Part shown: positions 17,986 through 31,369 of the stretch, in pieces
Position numbering within the stretch: the stretch's first letter is position 1
How the letters are laid out: each line of letters starts with the position of its first letter
Assembly: GCA_029204225.1 (NCBI GenBank)
Contig: CM055097.1
Span: forward strand, 3,504,620 to 3,568,619
Direction of reading: 5' to 3'
Source of the DNA: Diphasiastrum complanatum
Lineage: Eukaryota; Streptophyta; Lycopodiopsida; Lycopodiales; Lycopodiaceae
Length of the DNA: 64,000 nucleotides
The notes under the pieces: generated by a model
The model's input: only the letters and a program-made list of their open reading frames with translations
What the model was told of the DNA's origin: nothing
Database searches by the model: none
Position numbers and translations under genes: made by a program

Positions 17986-20900
17986 AGGTCCTTAACCGAA
18001 TATGGCCATGACATTCTTCCCTCCTTAAACTACTTCTATCCTTAGAAGCTCCTCAAAACAGGAAAGAATTGATGGAACAATTCCTTTAACTTTCAATATC
18101 GACCGAGGAAATCATTATTCTTAGTCTGACTTCCATATCAAACAAGTACTCAAAGATAAACTTATTTCCAGTCGTTAATCTCTGTTCTAGAGTACGACTC
18201 GAGTTTGAAAAGTACACTAAGCAGTAAATTTATCAACTAGGTTACACTCAACTCAAGTTAGTAACATCACCTTCATGTAAAACACTTACATGTACCACTG
18301 AGTGAAATATTACCTAACTTAGGAGATTAAAGTTAAAGAAAAAAAATGATAATTACAGTTTGAAATCATCCACAAACTCTGGCAGACAATTCATGAAAAG
18401 CTTCCAAGTACAACTATCCTTAGAATCCAATTCTAAGATATGATATTTCATTCAATTAGAATCTCTAGAAGAATTATTAAGATATAGAATGATTAAAACT
18501 CAACTCTAAGTATCCCAGATACTCTTTTGAGTTAAATGCTCCTGTTTCTAGCACCAAATGCAAGAAAATAACATTCATTCATCTTAATAGACTTATCTGT
18601 CTCCTATAAAACTAGAGATCCAATCAAAAGAAAAAATGTACTCAAACCTCTACAGACCATTAACTGTAGCAGAATAACATCCACTAGATAAATTGAATTC
18701 TCTACAATAAAATACTTATCTTGTGAGAATGTCTGTGACATCAAATAGGTTCTCAATAATACTAGAGTAGAGAAAGTAAAAACACTAGTCTGGATTTTTA
18801 CTCAATTAATAAACCAAGATTTAATTGTCACACTTAAGAATCCTCACAATTCCTTATAATCCACTAACAACAATAAGTAACTATTTATGATCCATCAACT
18901 ATAAATATTTAGATTCGTATGATTCGTCAATCATAATTTTCTGGAATCCAAAATTGTACTTAATCATTCACAAGATACTGGAGTATATGTTCCACATAAC
19001 TCAAGAAAAGTAAGAATCATTTCAAAATCTTTCCACTAAAAAAATACTGGATTTAGGAATATTCTTCAATAAGGATTCTTTAACTGAAGTGCAAGACTCA
19101 AGTTCTATAGCCACTAGTAATTAAAGACTGAAAGCATACCAAAAATGACAATCATCTTCAACTACAAAAAACTTTAGATTACAATCTAGAATCAAATCTA
19201 GATACCCAAAGTCCTGCTGAATATCAATTCTGATATTGTTTTTTGATTGATTATGATTTGTTATCCAATTGAGCTCTCTGGGATACAATCACTTATGAGC
19301 TGAGTCTATTCCTTAACTAAGGAATACTCTATTCCAAGAATACTGTATATCCAATGCACATTATTTCAACTAATGAACCCAAATGAATCACTAATCATGC
19401 GTCTTACAAGCAATATAAATCAAAACCATCAGTTTTTGGTGAATCCACATCACACTGATTGTTTTACCAATTAACTTCACTCTAGAGTAATTAACTACTC
19501 AAGTTAATTGCCAATGATTCAGAAATCTCAAATGTCTATTTGCAGATCTTAATTATATTAGCATAACACCCCATTTAGATCCTTATCCAAATCATTTATT
19601 AGTTAACCCATAAATCTTCCATAGAAAGATCCGTTAACTCTGCAAGTATCTGTTAAAACAATACCTGATCATATGTCTATGTTTATCGACTAGGTTAAGT
19701 GCACCAAATAACTCTAGTAACCAGGAATATACAGTAGATTCATACAAGATTAATACTGCACATATGTGAATAATCTCACTATGGTCTCGTACATAAACAC
19801 ATTTTTATCTGGCGGATTCCTCCAGAACCCACATATGTTACTCACATATCTCACTGAGATCTTGTAACTCAACTACAAAAGATTTTATATTTCTCATGAA
19901 TAAATAACATATCTGGAAAATCTCTGAGACGAATTATAATCCCTCTCAACAGTTTTCTAATTCCACTAAACTCTAATTACATAATATCTCCCACTAAATC
20001 AACCTCTCTTTGATCCTAGTACTTAAACTAAGATTAGGTTGACCCAATATAGAACTCTCAGACTTAAATTCTGATCAAACTTACTTCTATTCCAATTAAA
20101 ATGGAATTAGTAACCTTTGACCTTTTACTGCACTAATTATAAATAATGATTCGAATTTCAAACCTGTTCTAGTTCCAGATTGTCCACACAATTTCTAGAG
20201 AATTCTTCTTATTCAAAAAGTTCCAATTAGGTATCTTACTCTGAATCTATCCGAAATTACTTTCAGACCAAATCTCAATTCTATATCACAGTTGGTTCTC
20301 TTCCAAAAACTATGCAACCTACAAATTCCCAAATAAAATTTTATCCCATCACTTCACCCCTCCTTTTAAAAAAATTAACAATTTCAATAAATGTTAACTG
20401 GAAAGAAGATATATGAAAATATTTAAATTTAAGAAAAGTCAATAATAAGTGCTTCCACAAAAAAATTCACTCTATTACAAACAGAACTTTTCCTTCAAAT
20501 ATTTTCAACCCGAGTGATAGAAACTACCATTCCATCGAAATCCATTTACGCACAAAGAGATATTCTAGGTTTTACTTTAGCCTTAAAATTTATCTAAATT
20601 CCAAGTCTATTCACACAAGTAGTAATTTATATGACATAATAGTCTTTTAGAATAATAACTTCATTCTGGAAAGAGTCATATAAACCAGTCTGATGTCCTA
20701 TATTCGAGAAATTACTAAGAAGTAAAGGATTAATTAAGAAAGCGGGAAATAGATTTGAGGGCTTCTGATTTTGTAAATAATGAGATACCACATTGGGATC
20801 TAGATTAAACCTCAAAAATTTTCAAAATACCCCACATTTGATCAAACGGTTTTATTTTTCCCATATCGCGACTAGGTACTAAAACACACCATTGATCATC

Positions 20901-22200
20901 AGATCTTTACAGTCCTAGAATTCTCTTTCCAAAATTACTGATGTCCCATACCATCAGCTTTTTCTTCCAGAAAACCCTTAACCACCTTATCTGATATTCT
21001 AGAGATCCATTGATCATCTAGCTGTCCTATAATCCATATAGGATATTATCTCTTGCTCTTAGCATTGGAGAATCCATTTATTTGGATGACTTGCATGTCT
21101 ATCAGATGGATACGACAATCCACACCTGATCTTGTGATCTAAACAGAAGAATTAACATGGTTCAATATTACATTCTGATCCTTTCTAGTTAATGATAAGC
21201 TTCGAGTCCCCCTGGATCCGAGAGCATTAACTCTAGGGACAAGCTTCTATCAATTAACAGATCCTATGTAATCCATGTATCAGATTCTACTTCTAGCATC
21301 ACAATTGACATCCAAAACTGCAGATACCTCAATGGTTACAAAGATATAAGTTATGAATTCAACTACATGAATTCTATATAGGAAACGATATTAAGCAATT
21401 ATTTACTGGGATTTACCTAAAATCCTAAATGTGAAATACATTTCCCGATCACACTTACTACCACTGATGTCTACTCTTATTCCCTGCTTAGAATTTTCAG
21501 TTCCCTGAAAATCTATTTCAGCTAAGGTACTAAGAAGACGTAACGACATTAGTGAATGTTTAAAATCAATTACTGTAGGAAAAAAGTCTGAAACAATTTC
21601 ATTTCTATCCTATACCTGGGTTGAATAATTGATATACCAAAAATCATCTACTAGTATGAAAACACTACTAGTCTGATCTTTTGAATATAATTCACCATAG
21701 GATTTAACTGGAAATGAAATCAGTTTTTTATTAATTCATATTATTACGATTTTTTTAATAAAATTGGACTGTTCTCTCTTTTCACTTACTGGCTTAAGAA
21801 TTACTTCGTTAGAGTTATCTGTAATTAATGTGAAATAACATTTGGATTTGAGTACTTTTAACACTATATTCACTCCAAATAATTTTGTCGAATAAAGAAT
21901 TACCTCCAAATACCATGAATTTTTCTCCATTAATTAATTAACAACTATTTGTTAGCCGATATTTTCGCACAAAAAATCAGGCTAATATTGAAGTTTAAGT
22001 TCACAATAATTGAAAAAACCGGCATGTAAAACCTGGTTATTAGAGAAAAATTGGCACAAATTTGCCTTAGAATTGGGTCCCAGCCCACCCTAAATGAGGC
22101 TAGAGGAAATTTTGCACTATAGAAATGGCCGGTAAATATTTTACGGCTTTTCAAAAAAATGGCCAGTTGTAAAAAAATAGCCGATATGATCGTGCTAAAA
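17986..22200. repeat. 4.2-kb non-coding, G-poor repeat region
   Basis: There is no plus-strand ORF of 60 codons and only three short minus-strand ones (near 20720, 21830 and 22050) without motifs. The plus strand is markedly G-poor and C-rich in the lines I counted (2-5 G against 13-14 C per 60 bases around 18841, 19981 and 20221). Its portion 18957-19557 recurs inverted at 1-606, where the skew is reversed, so the skew belongs to the element. This is probably a long LTR or a non-coding derivative of a retroelement. No primer site or polypurine tract could be assigned. Confidence 0.5.
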
Positions 22201-23857
22201 TCCCACCATGTATTGAGTCCATTTTTACTAATATATGATCACTCAGTGTATTTTTCAGGGAAACCGTGTTGTCATGGGAGCCATAGTCATGAATGCTGAA
22301 AAAGTCAACCACGGAAGAAAAACCAAGAAAGAAAAGTTTCGGGTAAAAACGAGACCGGGAAATATGGATTCAGTGTCAAGGAATCACAGAAACCCTAACG
22401 ACAAAGTTTGGGCAATTTACGGACAGTTAACGAAATGTGTGGGCCAAATGGTTACCCAACATGCCAAAAACCCAGACAAATGAGCAGCAGGCGCACGACC
22501 CTTGAAAAAAACGAAGAAAGGCCAAAAACGAAGGTACCCAAAGAAAAATAAGGGCCGCCTACAAAAAATAGGGGTTGAAAAAGGGCCTCACCCAAAATTT
22601 GGATATTAAATGCCAAAACACCTTGGAGGCTATAAAAATTGGGAGGTACACCCACTAGCCATTGACATTTTGGGCTTCTAGGGTGTACAAAAGGAGAAAC
22701 TTGAATGGCCTCCCTAGCCTTTGACAAAAATGGCATCTTGGCTAGTTTTGGAAGAGGGTCTTGAATGCACCACTCCCCCACTCTCTTATGGAGGCCACTA
22801 GGTGTACTATCAAATGGGTTGAGGACAAATGGCAAAGAGAGCTTGAAGGAAATGAAGAATGGCAAGATGGCATTGTGAAGGGGATGCATTGGATTTTCCT
22901 ATAAGAAGGAACCAACTCCTTGTATTTCAAATGTTAGTGTATTTGGATGTTAGTGCTTTTGTGATTTGATAATTTGATAGTTGAAATTTTGGATGATGAG
23001 ATGATGTTGATAGTTGGAGTTGATAAGATTGATGTAGTTGAATGCCATGTTGATTGAGAATTTCATTACATTTGTTGAGAGTTAGTTAGAAGTCATGTGA
23101 CTTGGAATGCATTTGGGTTGTTGATTGAAGGTTGATAAGTTTGAGAATGAGATTTGGTATGCCTACTTTCTTATTGCTCAATACTAGTGCTTTGTATAGG
23201 ATGTGAGAAGTTAACTTCACTTTGTGGTCTCATGGTCTCCCATGCTAGTATCGTCAATTGAGAAGGTAGAATGCCAAATTTTGAGAGATACTTGTTCAAT
23301 GTTGATTGTTTGAGAGAGATTTGAGATTACTTACCCCATGGCATGTTTGATTGGATATTCGTAGTGGTTACTTTGTTCCATGTTAATTGTGGAATGTTTT
23401 GTTTGATTCGTGGAGATTGAGTTTGACACTCATGTGTGGTTGGTTGATAAATAGAAATGGTAGAGTGGATTGGTTGAAAATTTGAGAGTTTGGAGTAGGG
23501 TTTCCTTTGATGGTTGGTCAATAACAATGGTGAGGTTAGTTAACGGTTTGAATATGCAATAAGATTTCGGTTACTTGTTTCAAGAGGGAGAGTGATGGGA
23601 CAATGATCATGACTTGTTCGGTTCAAATGGAGTACATTAGCATGAGGTGCTTGAGTGTGTGTACGCAAGTGTTGATGGAATGTTTTGAATACGTGTTGGA
23701 GATTTGTTTCGTAAGCAGTGATTGGTTTGTGTTCAAGCGGTAGTGATTGGTTTGTGTTCAAGCGGTTGGCGTAATGTATGTATTTTTAGAATGCTTGGAT
23801 ACCCTTGAAAGCTCGGAAAGTGTATTAGCAATCAAGAGAATCGAATACCAATAAACA
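22201..23857. other. Unassigned region, no gene called
   Basis: It contains ORFs of 82 codons (plus, 22235-22483) and 145 codons (minus, 22889-22452) with no recognisable domain; the 145-codon ORF has uneven composition and no support from neighbours. A 26-bp unit (containing GTGATTGGTTTGTGTTCAAG) is duplicated in tandem at about 23718-23769. From 22940 the plus strand is rich in TTGAT/TTGAG words. Confidence 0.35.
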
Positions 23858-24420
23858 GTGAGAAGGACACAAAGAATCAGACTCAAAGCCTGTTGCCTAC
23901 AACCAAGTGCCCTTGCTGAATCTATGAAGACCTCGCTGCACCTGTGGAGAGTTCACTGTGCCTGTGGAGATTTCGGAACAACTCATTGGAGGCAGTTTCT
24001 GCCTGTCTGCCCGTCTGCCTCTGTTTGCTGCTCCTACAAGTGCTCGCTGCCTCACTTGCCTCTGCCTTCGTTGCTTCACCAGCGACCTACTTGCAGTTGC
24101 TCGATGCCTCACCTGCTGGCCCTGCTAACTGTCTGTTGCACTCCTCTGTGTGCTCGTTGGAGGGATTCCTGGCAGACTACTGCAGCTCCTCACTGCCCCA
24201 TCAACTGCTCGCTGCCCTCAGCTGATCGCTACCTCATCGCTGCCGTGTGCCCACCTACCATCTACCTTTTGTTTCTGCCTGTGCATTGTCTGTCTGCCAA
24301 TATCATTCCCAGTGGGCATTCATTACACTACAGAGAGCCCTTCTATGCAAAACATTGTGAATCCAAGAGCATCCTATCATTGACAGAAAGAGCATAATGG
24401 GAACTCAGGGAGTATGAACT
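23858..24420 (+). other. GC-rich island with overlapping ORFs, unassigned
   Basis: Bases 23900-24330 are rich in CTGCC, CTCGCTGCC and TGCTG words and carry open frames in two plus frames (179 and 93 codons) and the minus strand. The predicted proteins are Cys/Leu/Pro/Ser-rich with no domain, as expected when a C/T-rich low-complexity sequence lacks stop codons. It could be an old 5' UTR or LTR. A 15-bp unit (GAACTCAGGGAGTAT) is repeated twice at about 24402-24431. Confidence 0.3.
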
Positions 24421-27400
24421 CAGGGAGTATGAACTCCACCCTGTTGTCCAATGTTGGGTCAAGTCTATGAATCTAATTAAGTGACCATCGCGGCCTCTGC
24501 TATTTTTCAGCTAAGCTGAGCGCACCGCTATGGCGAATCCACCTTACCTTTGAGGCAGAGATCCAAGGCATTGTTGTTGCTAATTTTTGGCATTCTTCTG
24601 TACTCAGCCAGCATTCAAGCACATACCCATCGCCTTCCAGGAAGCCATGCAAGACAGTAAAGGCAAAACAACCGGGACTTTGAGACATTCATGACTAAGG
24701 GGTTCTTACAGCAAACCGGCTACCTAACTATTCATTGAGGTAAGCGTTTACTTAATCTATTTGCGTTGTCTATTCATTTCAGTTCCATGAAGTTTTGTTG
24801 GTCAATCCCTTCGTAGTGTGATATTATAGCCTTAATCACTTGTGGTTGGAGTGAAATTTTTGTAAATGTTGTAGTAAAGCAAGTTTTCAGGGGATCAAGT
24901 ACATCGATTTAAAAGAACGAGTCATACAAATTGTGTTTTGCTACGGTTGCCTTTTGAGGTTGTATTTATATAACCAAGTGAATACTTGGGAGCCTTTATA
25001 GTGAATCGGTTTTAGCATTAATTCAAACTCAGTCCGGAATTGTAATATTTTATAAACAAATGCGGCATGGCTAATTAGAACAATGAGTGCCTATTTCCAA
25101 CTTGTCTAGTGAAAGTGTTAAGTAAATAACTTTGTTTCGTACTGATTTAGAATGTGTTGTACGGAGAGAATTGTAGGTTGGGTAGTTTATAATTTGCTGA
25201 GTTAGATTTATTGAACGGCTATAAGGAATCGTCAAGTTTTGAAGCGTTTCTTCCGGTTTGTCAATTATGAAGCGTGTCAACTGGACCTGGCCTCTGTGAA
25301 ACACCAAAGCGGGCCGTCCACCATCCGTGGTTGAAATACACCACCTTGGTTAAAGCGTCACACTAGTCACACCCGTCGTCGGTACTATCTAGCGAAATAC
25401 CTAGACCTGACGGTCGGCGAATATATCGCCGCTTAGCAAACAAAGCGGTGCATATAACTTGCACCCCACGAGCACATCATAGACAGTAAATCGGTTTCCA
25501 GCCCATGTAAGATTTTTACTAACTGTAAGCCGAATTCAATGGGGAAAGAGATATTAGCAAGATCCTAACGCGAATTAGTGATCAGAAGTTTTACGGAACT
25601 GTGACCCTAGAAAGCTAGTGAATCATTGCAGCCAAAAGTACTAGCACCCTCTCCTTGCAACCGTATCTCTGAGAGTCTGGAAAACTCTCATCGGTTGGGG
25701 AGCACGGAGCAATAGAGAAGGCCATCAGGGTTGGAAGTGGCAAATCCTTTGTTGCTCACGTAGGGCCGAACCGTCATTAGAGGTGGGGCCCCTTGACCCT
25801 TTTAGGACGTTTTGGCTGGACCAACCCCCCGTCAAAATAGGCCCTAACAGTATTTCAAAAGCTTTGGTTTGTTCAATTTTAATGACCAAAATCATCAAAA
25901 CCACAATAACCAACTGATCGGTGCTCCACCGATTTGAAAAGGAGAAAACCGAAAAAACACGATTTAATTCCATCTACTGGGAGTATCAATACTCCAGAGT
26001 TAAATGGTTTCAAATGCATGATACCAAGGAATCAAATTCCTATACTGAGTATAAATGCCCGAAGAATCAATACTTCAAGTTTTGCCCGTTGATTCGAAAA
26101 AAATCTCCTTTCAAAATCAACATATAGGTTTTACTTACGGTTATCATTTACTAGACCTGGTTATTTCCCATGCCATTGCTGGAAGAGTAGCTGACGATGG
26201 AATATTCATTACCAATCATAGACTCCCCTCGCATGCAAAACAATCGAAGGCCTTTTTAAAATAAAAACCTTAAGCCATATCCTTAAGGCATGCAACCCAT
26301 TACATCCAAAACCCTAAAAAAAGTCTATCAACTAAAAAGGAGAGCACAAAAGCCCTACAGTCGCCACCCCAAAGAATTTTTATGTACGCCCAGCCGCAAC
26401 TCCCGAGAGAGAGAGAGTAAGAGATGACGGGCATGCTTTCCAAGCAGGAAGAGAGGGCTGGATCGCGTGAGAGAGAGAGGGAACAAGTAGCATGGATCGC
26501 GCTCTTCTTCGGCACATCCACCGCTCATTTCCATCATGTCAGACACGCTACATCACCCAGGGCATTTATGCTGCCAAGAAGGATCAAGCTATTCACGTTT
26601 TCCTTCTTCCCACAACTGTCTGTGCTGCTTCAGCACGCACTCCATCTCATCCTACCAGCGCATGAAAAAATCGCAGACATCCATCATTAATGATGATTAT
26701 CAGGGAAGTAGCGCCCTACTCTAACATCAAAAATATTCCACGGGCAACCATTCCTGCAGGATAAACAAGGTTCAAGCATAAAAATAGAAGACTAATCCAC
26801 CAACCCATCAGAATAGTTTGAAAACCATTAGAGAGCAAAGTCTTCCATTTCAACACAACCAGTGCTCAGGTTACTACCACTGTCCAACTGCGATAATGCC
26901 TTGCCACAGTCAAAAATCCCTTTGACAGGCTTTAAACAAGTAAACCAAGATTTTTCTGACATTTGCAGAATCCAGACAGTTGCAGAAAGTGTATAGACCA
27001 GGGTTTCAGAAAATCAGGCCACGCAATACCTTCAATAACTTATTAGCAATCTTGATTCTTAAGCTTATGGCATAAAAGCTCATTTCGTTGTTTTCATTAT
27101 TAGATATTGCAAGTTCAAATGCGAGATTACAGCGACCAGAGCCTCACCAAGGAGGGATTCTATCCAAAAGCTTTTGCTTCAGGGATTTGCCTACTCCAAA
27201 TAATCCTAATTTTTTATTTCTGCTTGCCCGTAAAATACATGTTTCATTCTGAAGCAGAAAAATAAAAACCAATCATTATTATCAGGGAGTAAACAAGCTT
27301 CAGAGAGGTGATTCCCCGCAAAAACAGTCATAACTTTCATTCCACTCCACACTAAAGAATTAGGATAGCTGCACTTATGTTCCACATGCAGATTCACAGG

Positions 27401-27844
27401 AGGATTTAAGTAGAAGAAAAACTTCTAATCCTCAGCATGCAATCCAGAAAATCATATTTGTAAATGAACATAAGTCAGAACCAGATTCAAAACATTATAT
27501 ACATATACATATATCCCCATCCTTAAGTGCAACAGAATTCAACAATGAACTTGCAGCCGAATCTACCATAGTAGATCACTCAACACCATTTGAAAACTTC
27601 CCCAAGAAATCATGAAATTGCATCTAGATTCCTACAAACTTGCAGCATCTTTTACCAAAAATCCATGTAGAAGTGCACTTTACTATAATTTCGAAAAGTA
27701 TGCTACTTATCCGGAATTTGTGAATCCAACTCCATGATTCCCTTGAGAAAAAACAGCACTCCTTCCGGGATGTAAATCCAAGCACTTCAACTTCCAAATC
27801 GATGTAGGCTTGTCCCATCCTATCCAAGACCGCAACTTAGCTGG
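24421..27844. other. Unassigned region, no gene called
   Basis: Only short ORFs without motifs. Bases 25300-25470 are less AT-rich and contain CGGTCGGCGAATATATCGCCG-like palindromic words. Around 26300-26690 a telo-box-like AACCCTAA, GAGAGAGAG runs and an 88-codon ORF occur together, reminiscent of a gene 5' end, but no exon can be supported. The 27600-27844 part probably belongs to the minus-strand element whose primer site is at 27845. Confidence 0.35.
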
Positions 27845-28287
27845 GCTCTGATGCCAATATAAAGACCCTATAGGATTGCCCCTAAGATGAGGATAGGAGA
27901 ACACAATAAGAGAGACTATTATGCCAAACCGCCCAACCAATCCTAGATCAAACTTGGATCTAGCCCCCAAGCCATGTCATGTGAAGCAAGAAGAGAGAAA
28001 CTGATAACCTAAACCCAATATGTCGATGGGAGAATCTCTACCTCATTATATAGAGAGTAGAGTCCGGTGCATGAAACCATGCAACCCCCATGCAGGTCAA
28101 CTATAAATAGGTCTCATCTCTTCATGCAGTCCTCCTGCCTATATCCGTCACACAGACATGCAATACTCCATATGTCTCAATTAGAGTGTCTGGGTCCTCT
28201 CAAGGTTATCAGTCACAAACTGGCCTTGACATGGAATTAAATCATGGCATGACCAACAATCTCGAATACTGGAGGGCCGGTCTACAT
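27845..28287 (-). mobile_element. Repeat R1, copy a: LTR with reverse-strand copia primer site
   Basis: GCTCTGATGCCA (27846-27857) is the complement of TGGCATCAGAGC, close to the initiator-Met primer site, so an LTR lies to its right and reads on the minus strand. The repeat from about 27858 (TATAAAGACC) matches 37812 onward (TGTAAAGACC) over about 240 bp, and its right part (28070-28287) matches 17770-17985. At 28287 it joins copia C abruptly. Confidence 0.6.
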
Positions 28288-30735
28288 GCCCATCAATGGT
28301 ATCTCGATTCAGGTGCTTCTCAGCACATGACGCCATGCAAGGACCTCTTCTCTACACTCACAACTACAGAATCAAAGTACATTTTCTTTGGTGACTCCAG
28401 TTTACACCAAGTTGAAGGCCAAGGGTCTATTCAACTGCTTTTCTCTGATGGCATCACTAGGTAGCTTAATGGAGTACTTATGTACCCAAATTAACAAAGA
28501 ACATTTTATCTATTAGCAAGATCACAGATCAGGACTATAGAGCTTTGTTCACTGCCAACCGATGTACTATTTTAGATGAGAACTCAAAGAAAATCCTTTC
28601 TGCTTACAGAGAAAAAAAATTTGTATATACTGAGTCACGATGTTGCACTTTCTATGAGTTGTTTAGATGCTAATTTATGGCATCAAAGATTAGGTCATTT
28701 ATACGCGCGTTCAATCTTGTATATGCATCACAATAAAATGGTCAAGGACATGAATATAATTACTGTCACCACAACTAATCAGACTATCTGTGAAAATTGT
28801 CTACTAGGGAAACAACCTAGAACGAAATTTCTTAAAGGACAAGCCAAAAGGGCGAAGTTAATCTTGTCACTGATACATAGTGACTTGTGTGGTCCTATGA
28901 GTATACCTTCATTAGGTCAAGCTCTATATTTTATCACGTTCATTGATGATTACTCCCGATTTGCCATAGTTATGTTCATAAAGAACAAGTCAAAAGCATT
29001 TTGTTGCATTAAAGACTTGAAGCAATATGCTGAGAATCAAACTGGTCAGAAAATCAAGGCCCTACGATCTGATTCAAGGGGAGAGTTCTTGTCAAATGAG
29101 ATGAAGGACTACCTATCTTCATGTGGTGTGCACCACTAGTTTACTACGAGCTACACTCCACAACAGAACGGAGTAGCAGAGCAGAAGAACCACACATTGT
29201 TGGAAGCTGCATGATCCATGACAATAAATTCGCATTTGTCTCAAACCTTTTGGACAGAAGCTATCTCTACGGCTTGCTATCTGCAAAATTACTCTAGCAC
29301 TAAAGCAGTTGATTCCAAGACACCGTTTGAAGCCTACTACGGTTACAAACCAAGTTTGAAACACCTGTGTGTTTTTGGATGTCTCTGCTATGCAAAAGTG
29401 CCATCTGATCTGAGGAAAAAGCTAGACCTAGTAAGTTGTAAAAGCATCTTCATCTGCTATTCAACATCATACAAGACATATCATGTTCACGATGTGGTTA
29501 TGGGCCAGATCTCAGTCAGTCGCGATGTTGTCTTCCTTGAAGACAAGTATTACGATTTCAAGCAGAAGCAACCAATACAAGAGACTGCCATAGCAGCTCC
29601 ACCTTCCATCGATAGGCTACGACCTACGACTGTTCAAATAATGGAGTTCGTCCCAACGACTCCACTTACCATTGATGGGCCTAGACCCATGATCGTTCAA
29701 CTGCAAAATACTATGATCCCAATCATTTACCAAGGAGAATCGTCTGATCAAGCACCTGATCGCTTCATCTCTCAAACTTTCATCAATCATGACGAACCTG
29801 CCACCATAGTAGAAGCACTGTCAATGCCCGATGCAGACAAATGGAAAGCACGCCATGGATGCTGAGTATCAATCTCCAATGAAGAACAAGACCTGGAGTC
29901 TTGTCATTCCTCCTACTGGTGTAAAGATAATTGATCTAAGTGGATATTTAAGCTGAAGCTTAAACCAGATGGATCAATATCCAAATGGAAAGCTAGTTGG
30001 TAGTTAAAGACTTTGAACAAGTATATGGGATAGACTACACTAAGACCTTCAGTCCAGTAGTAAAACATCAGTCTATTCATACCTTATTGGCTATATCTGC
30101 TGCAGAAGATCTGGATATTTACAAGATGGACGTCTAGACGGCATTCCTACATGGATACATACAAGAAGATGTCTACATATATCAACCAGAAGGTTACATC
30201 CCTCAAGGCAAGGAGCATCTACTATGCAAATTGCATAAGGCATTATACGGTCTGAAGCAAGCTCCAAGAGCCTGGTATGATAGAATAAATCGTTTCTTGT
30301 TGCAGCACGACTTTACCTCCTGCACCGCAGATTCACATGTGTATCTAAAACCAAAGGGGCCAAGCTATGTTAGAATAGCACTATGCGTTGATGATTCCCT
30401 AATCATCAACAATTTAAATTAGTTGTTGCAAGAGACCAAGTCCTTACTCTCATCAGAGTTTGAGATGACTGATTTAGGTCCAGTCCATTACCTACTTGGA
30501 ATGGAGATTCACAAAGATCGCGCAAGCAGAAGGATCGCCATAAGCCAGCAATCCTACTTACTTAATGTACTTCGAAGATACGACATGGAAGATTGCATGC
30601 CCATAGACACTCCTATGGATCCAAGATGCAAGTTGTCCAAAGACATGTGCCCCAGAACAAAGGCAGATCAGCAAGAAATGTGCAAGTACCCTTATGAATC
30701 TATCATAGTTTCTCTCATGTACTCTATGATTTGCA
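28288..30735 (+). pseudogene. Copia element C pol fragment (protease to reverse transcriptase)
   Basis: The copia order is kept: protease start WYLDSGASQHMT (about 28300), GAG-pre-integrase (LWHQRLGHLYARSILYM, about 28675), integrase with all three catalytic motifs (HSDLCGP near 28880, LRSDSRGEF near 29070, NGVAEQKN near 29170), and reverse transcriptase from about 29860 through LHKALYGLKQAPRAWYDRI to ...LGMEIH. Stops at 29137-29139 and 29212-29214 and frameshifts near 28465, 29865 and 30420 break it. The active-site YVDD reads CVDD (30384-30395). The reading ends at about 30735 (SLMYSM), where it joins an unrelated LTR; RNase H and both LTRs are missing. Confidence 0.88.
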
Positions 30736-31369
30736 AAGAGATAGAGAGAGAAAATCAGAGTAGTGAGTTGAACAATTTGTAGATGCACAGAGCGATCAAA
30801 CGACCAAAAGGTCTTAAGTAGCTAGCTCATTAGAGTGATTTTAGAGAGAGAGAGAGAGAACTGTAGCCATTGTTTCAGAATCTGTAAGTATGAATATGCG
30901 CTTATCAGTGCTACTGTATTATGTTCTGATTCTCTCTTTTATACAGATTTGCTATTGTTCAATTATTACGTTCTTGATTGAATGCAATTGTCTCTCTCAC
31001 TCTCTTGCACACAAACATGGTTATCAGAGATAGAGGATCGCATGGCTGTCCAAGACGCCTAATGCTTCGCAATCCTACTGTTACGGCAGTCTCAGACTCC
31101 TACTTTGATAACCCAAAAGGACAACAAGCCTTTGATTCCATTCTCTAATTAATCCTCATTTCTAAAATACGTAGTTACTATTGTGTTCATAATTGTTTTT
31201 CTTTACTTCTGGTAGAGACATCGTTTACATCGTAATTGTCTCTCGTGTTCTGCATTCGTCATGGCTCCACTGCAGTCACAATCAATCGTAGACCACGCAG
31301 ACCACCATCATGCACCAACAGGCACCATGTGTCTTCTCGCCTATGGATAACATTACCAGATGGCAATTA
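30736..31369 (+). mobile_element. LTR 3' part, primer-binding site and leader of another copia (D)
   Basis: The LTR part contains a GA run (30842-30859) and ends ...CACACAAACA at 31017. TGGTTATCAGAG follows, the initiator-Met primer site with one extra T. A leader then leads to ATG 31261 and a short degraded reading containing ITLPDGNYPGN, like the first gag residues of some copia elements. It is cut at about 31370 by the gypsy gag on the other strand. Confidence 0.55.

Noticed and set aside
20940-21120. Minus-strand reading faintly like a chromodomain
   Set aside because: Only a few residues fit and stops interrupt it; not supportable without a profile search.
22452-22889. 145-codon minus-strand ORF
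   Set aside because: No recognisable domain, no promoter or splice context, and it lies in unannotated repeat-like sequence; kept as unassigned.
23858-24397. 179-codon ORF rich in Cys, Leu, Pro and Ser
   Set aside because: Two plus frames and the minus strand are open over the same C/T-rich stretch, which points to low-complexity DNA rather than a gene.
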